This document shows, piece after piece, positions 1-6,239 of a stretch of DNA of 11,147 nt (positions are counted from its first letter, which is position 1; every line of letters starts with the position of its first letter). The notes under the pieces were generated by a model, which saw only the letters and a list, made by a program, of their open reading frames with translations, searched no databases and was not told the origin of the DNA. Source of the stretch: Kiloniellales bacterium (GTDB lineage Bacteria > Pseudomonadota > Alphaproteobacteria > Kiloniellales > JAKSBE01); assembly GCA_030067055.1 (NCBI GenBank), contig JASJAL010000184.1, positions 1 to 11,147 on the forward strand, in the 5' to 3' direction. Made by a program: the position numbers and the translations under genes.

Positions 1-1337
1 TGCATGGCCTCGACGGTCTCGATGAAGGAGTACTGCAAGAAGCCGAACTGATCGAAGGTCCGCCACATCAAGCCTTGCAGGATTCCCGAGACCCACATCG
101 CCGTGATGTAGAGCACGATGCCGATGGTCGCGATCCAGAAGTGGTAACTGACCAGCCGCTCGGAGTAGAGCTGAGCCCGGCGCCACAAGGCCGGCACCAG
201 GTAGTAGACCGCGCCGAAGGACACGAAGGCGACCCAACCCAGGGCGCCGGAATGCACGTGGCCGACGGTCCAGTCGGTGTAGTGCGACAGGGCGTTGACC
301 TGCTTGATCGACATCACCGGGCCCTCGAAGGTGCTCATGCCGTAGAAGGCGACCGAGGTGACCAGGAAGCGCAGCACCGGATCGGTACGCAGTTTGTCCC
401 AGGCTCCCGACAGGGTCATGATGCCGTTGATCATGCCGCCCCAGGACGGCATCCACAGCATCACCGAGAAGACCATGCCCAGAGTCTGTGACCAGTCCGG
501 CAGTGCGGTGTAGTGCAGGTGGTGCGGGCCGGCCCAGATATAGAGAAAGATCAGCGACCAGAAGTGGATGATCGACAGGCGGTAGGAATAGACCGGCCGG
601 TTCGCCTGCTTGGGGATGAAGTAGTACATGATCCCCAGGAAGCCGGCGGTCAGGAAGAAGCCGACCGCGTTATGACCGTACCACCATTGAGTCAGCGCAT
701 CCTGCACGCCGGAAAACAGAGAGTAGCTCTTGGCACCGGTCCAAGAGACAGGGACCGCCAGATTGTTGACGATGTGCAGCATCGCGATGGTGACGATGAA
801 GGCCAGGTAGAACCAGTTGGCCACGTAGATGTGCGGTTCCTTGCGCTTCATCAGGGTGCCGACGAAGGCGACGAGGTAGACGACCCAGACCATTGTGAGC
901 CAGAGGTCGACGTACCACTCCGGCTCGGCGTATTCGCGGCCCTGGGTCACCCCGGCGAGGTAGCCGAGCGCGGCCATGACGATGAAGGCCTGGTAGCCGA
1001 AGAAAATGAAAAGCCCGACCGCCTCGCCGCCGAAGAGGCTGGCCCTCGAGGTGCGCTGCACGACGTAGAGCGAGGTGCCGAGGAGCGCGTTGCCGCCGAA
1101 GGCGAAGATTGCCGCCGAGGTATGAACCGGCCGCAGGCGCCCGAAGGTGGTCCATTCGAGTCCGAAGTTCAGCGCCGGATAGGCAAGCTGGAAGGCGATG
1201 AGGACGCCCATGAAGAAGGCGGCCACGCCCCAGAACACGGTGGCAATCACGAAGTAGCGAATAACCCGTTCATTGTATGCGACGGCTTCCGTTCGCTCAG
1301 CGGCAGCGTCAGCCGCAGCGACTTCGGCAACGGACAT
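1..1337 (-). CDS. ccoN: cbb3-type cytochrome c oxidase subunit I CcoN (3' end outside window)
   Basis: Catalytic subunit of the high-affinity cbb3 oxidase, which reduces oxygen to water in the inner membrane under microaerobic conditions. The 445 codons present read without interruption and carry the family's ligands. H72 and H362 fit low-spin heme b, H360 fits heme b3, H222 with H272-H273 fits CuB, and Y266 sits where the His-Tyr cross-link forms in cbb3 enzymes (W-Y-G-H at 219-222, Y-I-W-A-G-P-H-H at 266-273, G-H-V-H at 359-362). Many hydrophobic helices are visible. Family members are about 470-480 residues, so roughly 30 C-terminal residues, and presumably ccoO/ccoQ/ccoP, lie beyond the edge. 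The ATG at 1337 is preceded by a purine-rich AAGGGGG. It is divergent from the DUF2189 gene, with an FNR-type box about 134 nt upstream of the start. Identity is very secure. Confidence 0.96.
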   Translation of the reverse strand, partial: MSVAEVAAADAAAERTEAVAYNERVIRYFVIATVFWGVAAFFMGVLIAFQLAYPALNFGLEWTTFGRLRPVHTSAAIFAFGGNALLGTSLYVVQRTSRASLFGGEAVGLFIFFGYQAFIVMAALGYLAGVTQGREYAEPEWYVDLWLTMVWVVYLVAFVGTLMKRKEPHIYVANWFYLAFIVTIAMLHIVNNLAVPVSWTGAKSYSLFSGVQDALTQWWYGHNAVGFFLTAGFLGIMYYFIPKQANRPVYSYRLSIIHFWSLIFLYIWAGPHHLHYTALPDWSQTLGMVFSVMLWMPSWGGMINGIMTLSGAWDKLRTDPVLRFLVTSVAFYGMSTFEGPVMSIKQVNALSHYTDWTVGHVHSGALGWVAFVSFGAVYYLVPALWRRAQLYSERLVSYHFWIATIGIVLYITAMWVSGILQGLMWRTFDQFGFLQYSFIETVEAM

Positions 1338-1401
1338 GGTGCCCCCTTCCCATCCTCTGTCGGTCGAAACCAGACCATAAGAAACCACAACACGACAAAC
1401 C

Positions 1402-1421
1402 CGGCCACCGACTCCTGGCCG
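1402..1421 (-). other. Short GC-rich inverted repeat in the ccoN leader
   Basis: CGGCCA at 1402-1407 pairs with TGGCCG at 1416-1421 around an 8-nt loop. It lies between the FNR-type box and the ccoN start, so it would fall in or near the 5' leader of the ccoN mRNA. No T-run follows on the minus strand, so it is not a plain terminator. In DNA this GC-rich a 6-bp stem can be chance. Confidence 0.3.
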
Positions 1422-1464
1422 CGCCGTGCGTTCGCAGTTGCAGCATAAGTACAATTATCGAGCT

Positions 1465-1478
1465 TTGACTCAAATCAA
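1465..1478. promoter_or_regulatory. FNR/FixK-type box between ccoN and the DUF2189 gene
   Basis: TTGAC-TCAA-ATCAA matches the FNR consensus TTGAT-N4-ATCAA at nine of ten half-site positions. The centre is 1471.5, about 134 nt from the ccoN ATG and 97 nt from the DUF2189 ATG. On the plus strand a weak -10-like TAGCTT (1501-1506) would put the transcription start near 1513, with the box at -41.5, the classic class II activator position. On the minus strand candidate -10 elements (TATGCT at 1447-1442, GATAAT at 1459-1454) fit that spacing less well. The box is symmetric and could serve both genes. FNR-type control of ccoN is established in alphaproteobacteria; control of the other gene is inferred. 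Confidence 0.85.
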
Positions 1479-1500
1479 TTCGCCTGCTCTTGCGATTGCC

Positions 1501-1519
1501 TAGCTTGCGCGCCAAGCTA
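1501..1519. repeat. Palindromic motif TAGCTTG-N5-CAAGCTA, copy 1
   Basis: TAGCTTG (1501-1507) and CAAGCTA (1513-1519) form perfect 7-bp arms around CGCGC. A near copy, sharing GCGCGCCAAGCT, lies at 3004-3022 downstream of the second FNR-type box. It may be an operator overlapping the transcription start, or a promoter element. Function is unknown. Confidence 0.5.
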
Positions 1520-1568
1520 TGCGCGGCGCTTGCCAGCATACGCCGCGACCAGCGGGAGGAATGAGCCG

Positions 1569-2372
1569 ATGACCGAAGCAGTTCCCGTATTTTCGACCCC
1601 TTCGCCCAAAATCCGGCGGGTCGGGTTGGACCGGCCTTGGGCCTGGCTGGCCGCAGGCTGGAAGGATCTGCGCCAGGCGCCAGCGGTCAGCTTGGGTTAC
1701 GGCTTAGTGTTTGCCCTGGCCGGGTTCATCATCCTGGCCTTGGTCTGGGCGTCCGGGATATCGGCTGAGAGCTACGGCGGCTTCTTCGTCACCTTGCCGC
1801 TCACGGCCGGGTTCATGCTGGTCGGCCCGATCATGGCGGTCGGTCTCTACGAGATCAGCAACCGCCTGGCCAAGGGCGAGCCGGTGTCCCTGGGCATCGC
1901 GATGACTGCGGTTCGGCGGAATCCGGCGCAGATCGGCCTCATGGGACTGGCCCTGATGCTGTTCCTGCTGTTCTGGATCCGACTGGCGACCCTGATCTTC
2001 GCTCTGTTCTTTTCCGGCAACCCGCCGGATCCGGACAACCTGATCATGGACGTCTTCTTCTCCGCCGAGGCCGTCCCCTTCCTGATTGTAGGCGTCACCA
2101 TCGGAGCGATCCTGGCGGCCCTGGTCTTCGCGATCTCGGCGGTGTCGATCCCCATGCTGCTCGACCGCAATGTCAACGTGATCCTGGCGATTGCGACCAG
2201 CATGGCCGCGGTGCGCCACAACCTGGCGCCGATGGCGGTCTGGGCGGCACTGATCGTGCTTTTCACGGGGGCGGGCCTGGTCACAGCCTATCTCGGCCTC
2301 GTGATCGCCTTGCCCCTGATCGGCCACGCGACCTGGCACGCCTATCGGGACCTGGTGGAACAGGGCGACTGA
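1569..2372 (+). CDS. DUF2189 integral membrane protein
   Basis: A 267-residue inner-membrane protein of unknown function belonging to the DUF2189 family. Family hallmarks are visible: G-W-K-D-L near residue 30, P-L-T-A-G-F-M-L-V-G-P at 77-87 followed by G-L-Y-E-I-S, the P-M-L-L-D-R turn at 195-200, and the closing G-H-A-T-W-H-A-Y-R-D-L at 252-262. Hydrophobic segments lie at about 43-62, 72-94, 122-150, 168-195 and 222-252, so five or six helices with a cytosolic N-terminus are likely. The ATG at 1569 is chosen because GGGAGGA (1554-1560) sits 8 nt upstream; the ATG at 1561 is closed after three codons. It is divergent from ccoN and shares its FNR-type box, suggesting expression with the oxidase. 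Whether it helps oxidase assembly, or simply belongs to the same regulon, cannot be told from sequence. Confidence 0.88.
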   Translation: MTEAVPVFSTPSPKIRRVGLDRPWAWLAAGWKDLRQAPAVSLGYGLVFALAGFIILALVWASGISAESYGGFFVTLPLTAGFMLVGPIMAVGLYEISNRLAKGEPVSLGIAMTAVRRNPAQIGLMGLALMLFLLFWIRLATLIFALFFSGNPPDPDNLIMDVFFSAEAVPFLIVGVTIGAILAALVFAISAVSIPMLLDRNVNVILAIATSMAAVRHNLAPMAVWAALIVLFTGAGLVTAYLGLVIALPLIGHATWHAYRDLVEQGD

Positions 2373-2387
2373 CCGAAGCCAGCCACG

Positions 2388-2403
2388 CAGACAAATCGGT
2401 CTG
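2388..2403. terminator. Weak hairpin between converging genes
   Basis: CAGAC (2388-2392) and GTCTG (2399-2403) form a 5-bp stem with a 6-nt loop in the 43-nt gap between the ends of the DUF2189 gene and the hemerythrin gene. An overlapping alternative pairs GACCGA (2371-2376) with TCGGTC (2396-2401). No clear T-run follows on either strand. Its position suits a bidirectional terminator, but the structure is weak. Confidence 0.25.
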
Positions 2404-2415
2404 TGATCTTCGAAA

Positions 2416-2883
2416 CTAGCTCGCGCGCCAGAGTTCGGCGGCCTTGAAGGCCTGCGCGGCCTTGCGCGCCTCGGCCTTGCCCTCGACCGTCGGCCGATAG
2501 GCCATGTCGACGATCAGGATGTGGTGGGTCAGCCAGTTCTTCAGGTAATCCAGCAGCGCTTCGTTGATCTCGGGCGCGACCGACTCCGGGTCCGCCTCGA
2601 AGCGCCTTGCCAGCGCCTGGATCTGCGACGTGAAGTCCTGGTGCTCGACCTTGTGCTCCGGCAGCTCCGCGAATCCGCAGGCCTTCAAGACATGTTCTTC
2701 CCGGGCGAAGTGGAATTCGGCGTAGCGCATCAGTGCGAAGATGCATTGCCGCAGGGCGCCGGCTTGGCCCGCTTTGCCCGCGTTGTCCGCCAACTGGTTG
2801 ATGACGCGCACCAGCGTCTTGTGGTCGTCGTCGAACTCGGCCAGTCCGACGCTCATCTCGGGTGTCCACTCCATGAATGCCAC
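2416..2883 (-). CDS. Bacteriohemerythrin
   Basis: A single-domain hemerythrin, a four-helix bundle holding a di-iron centre that binds oxygen or senses oxygen/NO; no attached signalling domain is present. From the chosen start (155 residues) all seven ligands are visible: H21 (D-D-D-H-K), H58 and E62 (H-F-A-R-E), H77 and H81 (H-K-V-E-H), H121 and D126 (H-I-L-I-V-D). The N-terminal W-T-P-x-M-S-V-G-L is typical of bacteriohemerythrins. The GTG at 2883 is preferred because GGAGGG (2891-2896) lies 7 nt upstream. The ATG at 2874, three codons inside, has no such site but is the usual first residue in relatives. An FNR-type box lies about 74 nt upstream, shared with the divergent aspartate dehydrogenase. 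Likely roles are cytoplasmic oxygen storage, oxygen delivery to oxidases, or iron/NO handling; which one is not visible. Confidence 0.93.
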   Translation of the reverse strand: MAFMEWTPEMSVGLAEFDDDHKTLVRVINQLADNAGKAGQAGALRQCIFALMRYAEFHFAREEHVLKACGFAELPEHKVEHQDFTSQIQALARRFEADPESVAPEINEALLDYLKNWLTHHILIVDMAYRPTVEGKAEARKAAQAFKAAELWRAS

Positions 2884-2950
2884 GGCCGCGCCCTCCAGAC
2901 TCGATCTCGGGAACCTGGCGCGAGTTTCGCGCAAAAGGCCCGAACACGCG

Positions 2951-2964
2951 TTGACTCAAATCAA
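2951..2964. promoter_or_regulatory. FNR/FixK-type box between hemerythrin and aspartate dehydrogenase
   Basis: TTGAC-TCAA-ATCAA is identical to the box at 1465-1478; identity continues two bases further, to 2966. The centre is 2957.5, about 74 nt from the hemerythrin GTG and 78 nt from the dehydrogenase ATG. For hemerythrin, a 3/6 match to a -10 element, GAAACT (2928-2923), would place the box at -41.5. For the dehydrogenase, the -41.5 spacing gives no good -10, while TAGGCT (3004-3009) would put the box near -58. The fit is therefore better toward hemerythrin, but neither promoter is proven. Confidence 0.82.
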
Positions 2965-3003
2965 TTGGCAGGCGCGGCGATGGCAGCTCGTGGCGGCTTC
3001 GAG

Positions 3004-3022
3004 TAGGCTGGCGCGCCAAGCT
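3004..3022. repeat. Imperfect palindrome related to 1501-1519, copy 2
   Basis: The segment contains the palindrome GGCGCGCC flanked by imperfect arms (7 of 9 positions pair in AGGCTGGCG/CGCCAAGCT). It shares GCGCGCCAAGCT with copy 1. It lies directly before the ribosome binding site of the aspartate dehydrogenase gene, about 47 nt after the FNR-type box. Confidence 0.45.
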
Positions 3023-3035
3023 CGGGAGGTAGGAG

Positions 3036-3860
3036 ATGACGGAAGCGAAGCAGGCACCCCTCAGGGTCGCTGTCGGCGGCTTTGGCGCGATCGGCAGGCA
3101 GGTGGCACGGGCCCTGGACCGCGGAATTCCAGGGCTGCAGCTGGTGGCCGTGTCGGCCCGCAACCGGGAGGCCGCGGCGCAGCGGCTGACCGGCTTCGAA
3201 CAGCCGGTTCCGGTGGTGGCGCTGGATCGGCTCGCGGAGCTGGCCGAGGTCGTCGTCGAGTGCGTGCCTGCCGCCGCCTTCCCGGAGTTGGCGGAACCGG
3301 TGGTCGCCGCCGGTCGCAAGCTGGTCACGGTCAGCTGCGGCGTGCTCCTGCGCCGCTGGGACCTGGTCGAGGCGGCCGGGGACAGCGGCGCCCAGATCAT
3401 CGTGCCGAGCGGTGCCCTGCTCGGACTGGACGCGGTGCGTGCCGCCGCCGAGGGCGAGATCCATTCGGTGCGCATGGTGACCCGCAAGCCACCGGTCTCG
3501 CTGGCCGGCGCGCCCTATCTCGAAGAGCAGGGGATCGAGTTGGAGGGCCTGACCGAGCCGCGCCGGATCTTCCAAGGCACCGCGCGCGAGGGGGCGCTGG
3601 GCTTTCCGGCCAACGTCAACGTGGCGGCGGCGCTCAGCCTGGCCGGGATCGGCCCGGATCGCACCGAGTTGGAGATCTGGGCCGATCCGGAGTTGACCCG
3701 CAACACCCATCGAATCCAGGTCGAGTCCGACAGCGCCCGTTTCGAGATGCAGATCGAGAACCTGCCAAGCGATGAAAACCCGCGCACGGGCAAGATCACG
3801 GCCTTGAGCGTGATCGCCACTTTGCGCGGCCTGACGGCGCCCCTGCGGGTCGGTGCGTGA
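3036..3860 (+). CDS. nadX: L-aspartate dehydrogenase (NadX type)
   Basis: NAD(P)-dependent oxidation of L-aspartate to iminoaspartate, the entry step to NAD via quinolinate synthase, or in reverse reductive amination of oxaloacetate. The 274-residue protein begins with a Rossmann glycine motif G-F-G-A-I-G (15-20). It also carries the family block G-F-P-A-N-V-N-V-A-A-A-L (189-200), W-A-D-P (215-218), T-R-N-T-H-R (221-226, with H225 in the position of the catalytic histidine), and the C-terminal I-E-N-x-P-S-x-E-N-P-R-T-G-K-I-T-A-L-S. GGGAGGT (3024-3030) lies 5 nt before the ATG. It diverges from hemerythrin across an FNR-type box and converges with tctA; it is not next to nadA/nadC in this window. 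The biosynthetic role is inferred; aspartate catabolism linked to the adjacent transporter is the alternative. Confidence 0.9.
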   Translation: MTEAKQAPLRVAVGGFGAIGRQVARALDRGIPGLQLVAVSARNREAAAQRLTGFEQPVPVVALDRLAELAEVVVECVPAAAFPELAEPVVAAGRKLVTVSCGVLLRRWDLVEAAGDSGAQIIVPSGALLGLDAVRAAAEGEIHSVRMVTRKPPVSLAGAPYLEEQGIELEGLTEPRRIFQGTAREGALGFPANVNVAAALSLAGIGPDRTELEIWADPELTRNTHRIQVESDSARFEMQIENLPSDENPRTGKITALSVIATLRGLTAPLRVGA

Positions 3861-3958
3861 CTAACGATAGCTCTGGCCGCGAGCCTCGCCGCTGAACTGA
3901 GCCTCCGGTCCTTCGGATAACGCGTGGGAACGACCGCTATCCGGCGACTTCACGCGCG

Positions 3959-5650
3959 TCAGGTTTCGCGGAGCGGCGAGACCTCCGCGCCGCTGCCGCG
4001 CAGCGGCAGCTGCCAGCCGGCGCGCTGGTGGCGCCAGAGGGTGTAGGCGGCGAGCAGCAGCAGGGCGCCGGCCAGGATCGGGCGGACCACTCCCTCCATC
4101 AGGAAAAGCGGCAGCACGATGGCGAGGCAGAATGCCGGGAAGTAGAACAAGGTCCAGCGCGCCTCGTGGCGCCGTGCCTGATACCAAGGGAAGGCCGCCG
4201 AGAACACCGAGATGACCAGGAAGAACAGGGCCCAGGGCCGGGTCACGAAGAGCGTGAGGTCATCGGAGATCGCCAGCGCCCGGGACAGGTTGAGCTCCGC
4301 CACGTGGCCCAGGACCACGCCCAGAATCATCGGCGCCAGCGGGAAGCCCAAAGTCTTCAGGACGTAGCCGAGTACGCCGAAGATGAACAGGGTCCAGATG
4401 TCGAAGCTGACGTTGTTCAGCGCGAAGACGCCAATCGCGCAGTACAGCAGGATCACCGAGGCAAGGGTGTACATCGGCACCCGCACGACCAGCAGGAAAG
4501 CGCGCAGGCAGACCGCCTGCATGGCGATCATGATGAAATGCGCCAGGAAGAAGGCGACGAAGATCGCGTAGGCGAGCTGTGGGTTGTCGGAGATGAAGGT
4601 CGGGCTGGGCTGGACGTTGTGGATCAGGAGCGCGCCCAGCATGACCGCGGTGACCACGTCGCCGGGGATGCCCAGGGCCATCATCGTGATCAGGGCACCG
4701 CCAGCGGTCGCATTGTTGGAGGACTCCGGCGCGATGATGCCTTCCGGCGTGCCGCTGCCGAAGGCCTCGGGATTTCGCGAGGCCTTCTTGGCCTGGTCGT
4801 AGGCCAGGATGTTCGAGATCGAGCCGCCGGCCGCCGGCAGGATGCCGGTGAAGGTGCCGATCAGGGCCGAGCGGATCAGCTGCGCCCAATGCCGTAGGAT
4901 CTGACGGATCGCCTTGAGGTGCTCGACCCGCACGGCCTGGGCGCTCTTCTCCATGAGGGGCCGGCGTGCCGCCGCCACGTCGCGTACGTCGCTCAGGAGC
5001 TGACTGAAGGCGAAGAGTCCGACCAGCACCGGCAGGAAGGCGAAGCCCTGCCTGAGGGCGTCGACGCCGAAGTCGAAGCGGGCGACGCCGTTGACCTCGT
5101 CCTCGCCGATGGTCGCAACCAGGAGACCGAGCAGGCCTGCGATCACGCCCTTGACCAGGTTCTCGCCGGACAGGCTGGCGGTGATGGTCAGGGCGAAGAG
5201 CACCAGGGCGAAATAATCCCAGGGCCCGAATTCCAGGCCGATACGGGCCAGCTGCGGGGCCAGGGCGACCAGCAGGCAGGCGCTGAGGATGCCGCCGAAA
5301 AAGGACGACCAGATGCCGATGCCAAGCGCCAGGCCCGGCCGGCCACCTCGGGCCATGGGAAAGCCGTCGAAGGTCGTCGCGACCGAGGAGGGGGTACCGG
5401 GAATCCCGGTCAGCATGCCCGACATCAGGCCGCCGGACAGGCCGCCAACGAAGACCCCGATCATGGTCGCCAGGCCCTCGACCGCGCTCAGTCCAAAGGT
5501 GAAGGGCAGGGTGAGGACCACGGCCATGGTGATGGTGAAGCCCGGGATCGACCCGGCGATCAGGCCGGCCGAGACCCCCAGGAACATCAGCATCAGGTTG
5601 CCGAGGGAGAAGACCTCCGCGAAGGCGCCGCTCAGATTCTCGATCAGCAT
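3959..5650 (-). CDS. tctA: Tripartite tricarboxylate transporter, large membrane subunit TctA
   Basis: The main transmembrane permease of a TctCBA secondary transporter, which takes solute from the periplasmic protein TctC and uses an ion gradient. Of 563 residues, the first ~500 follow the family. The N-terminal signature G-I-P-G-T-P-S-S-V-A-T-T-F-D-G-F-P-M-A is at 82-100. The matching half is at 268-330, with L-P-A-A-G-G, A-Y-D-Q-A-K-K-A-S-R-N-P, and A-P-E-S-S-N-N-A followed by L-G-I-P-G. About a dozen hydrophobic helices are visible. Residues ~500-563 add two more helices and a short polar tail beyond the usual length of about 500. The ATG at 5650 has GAGGG only a few bases before it and follows the tctB stop by 15 nt, so the two are co-transcribed. 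The substrate cannot be read from sequence. Confidence 0.95.
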   Translation of the reverse strand: MLIENLSGAFAEVFSLGNLMLMFLGVSAGLIAGSIPGFTITMAVVLTLPFTFGLSAVEGLATMIGVFVGGLSGGLMSGMLTGIPGTPSSVATTFDGFPMARGGRPGLALGIGIWSSFFGGILSACLLVALAPQLARIGLEFGPWDYFALVLFALTITASLSGENLVKGVIAGLLGLLVATIGEDEVNGVARFDFGVDALRQGFAFLPVLVGLFAFSQLLSDVRDVAAARRPLMEKSAQAVRVEHLKAIRQILRHWAQLIRSALIGTFTGILPAAGGSISNILAYDQAKKASRNPEAFGSGTPEGIIAPESSNNATAGGALITMMALGIPGDVVTAVMLGALLIHNVQPSPTFISDNPQLAYAIFVAFFLAHFIMIAMQAVCLRAFLLVVRVPMYTLASVILLYCAIGVFALNNVSFDIWTLFIFGVLGYVLKTLGFPLAPMILGVVLGHVAELNLSRALAISDDLTLFVTRPWALFFLVISVFSAAFPWYQARRHEARWTLFYFPAFCLAIVLPLFLMEGVVRPILAGALLLLAAYTLWRHQRAGWQLPLRGSGAEVSPLRET

Positions 5651-5665
5651 GCCCTCGGCCCCGGC

Positions 5666-6151
5666 CTACTGCAGGTTCAGGATGATGCCGCCGGGCAGGA
5701 AGACGCCGAGCGCATAGGTGAAGATCGCCCACATCGCACCGACCGAGATCACCGCGATGCCGAGGTGCAACGGCAGTTGCGCCAGCTTTCCGCCGCCCAG
5801 GATCGTGAGCATCAGCAGGACGAAGAGGATCCCGCCCAGGAGCATGCCGAGGACCGGGAGGCTGACCAGGAAGCCAAGGAAAAGGGCGTAGCAGATCAGC
5901 GGGTTGCGATAGCGTTGCAGCCAGTCGAGGAGCCCGCCGCCCGCGCCGGCCGCCGGTGGCCGGCGCAACGCCTGGGTCAGCAGCAGCAGCGAGAAGACGC
6001 TGAGCGCCCCCAGGATGATCTGCGGCCAGACCGAGGACTGCAGGGTCCCGTAGTTCGTTTCTTCGATATCGAAGCTGGCGGCGATGAAGACGCCGCAGAA
6101 CAGCAGCAGGAAGACCGCCGAGACGGAATCGCGATTGATGCGAGGCTGCAT
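5666..6151 (-). CDS. tctB: Tripartite tricarboxylate transporter, small membrane subunit TctB
   Basis: The small four-helix membrane partner of TctA. The 161-residue product starts M-Q-P-R-I-N-R-D-S-V, as TctB proteins commonly do. Hydrophobic segments lie at about 11-26, 44-58, 82-115 and 125-157, separated by a glycine/proline-rich cytosolic loop (R-R-P-P-A-A-G-A-G-G-G near 64-74). The ATG at 6151 is chosen by similarity to TctB N-termini; it lacks a clear Shine-Dalgarno site, and an in-frame TTG at 6196 would add 15 residues. Weak initiation would fit its place behind an intercistronic hairpin and its low required dose relative to TctC. It is followed 15 nt later by tctA. Confidence 0.9.
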   Translation of the reverse strand: MQPRINRDSVSAVFLLLFCGVFIAASFDIEETNYGTLQSSVWPQIILGALSVFSLLLLTQALRRPPAAGAGGGLLDWLQRYRNPLICYALFLGFLVSLPVLGMLLGGILFVLLMLTILGGGKLAQLPLHLGIAVISVGAMWAIFTYALGVFLPGGIILNLQ

Positions 6152-6184
6152 GACTCGAGCCCAAGACTCTGGATGCCAAAGGGT

Positions 6185-6220
6185 TCGGGGCGGCAAGACC
6201 GCTCTGGGCCGCCGCCCCGA
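6185..6220 (-). other. Intercistronic stem-loop between tctC and tctB
   Basis: A perfect 10-bp inverted repeat pairs TCGGGGCGGC (6185-6194) with GCCGCCCCGA (6211-6220) around a 16-nt loop. It lies in the 88-nt gap just after the tctC stop. No T-run follows on the minus strand. The position is typical of hairpins that protect the binding-protein mRNA or partly attenuate transcription into the membrane subunits, giving an excess of TctC. Confidence 0.7.
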
Positions 6221-6239
6221 GTGCGAAGGGACGTGGGCC

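Noticed and set aside
75..1448. Plus-strand open frames opposite ccoN
   Set aside because: Antisense shadows; the minus-strand frame encodes CcoN with all heme and copper ligands.
2342..3487. 381-codon minus-strand frame spanning the hemerythrin and dehydrogenase genes
   Set aside because: It covers two real genes in other frames and is R/S/A/G-rich without domain content.
3861..3958. Possible terminator between nadX and tctA (CGGATA at 3914-3919 with TATCCG at 3938-3943; GATAGC at 3866-3871 with GCTATC at 3936-3941)
   Set aside because: Loops are long and no T-run follows; I see no convincing terminator or gene in this gap.
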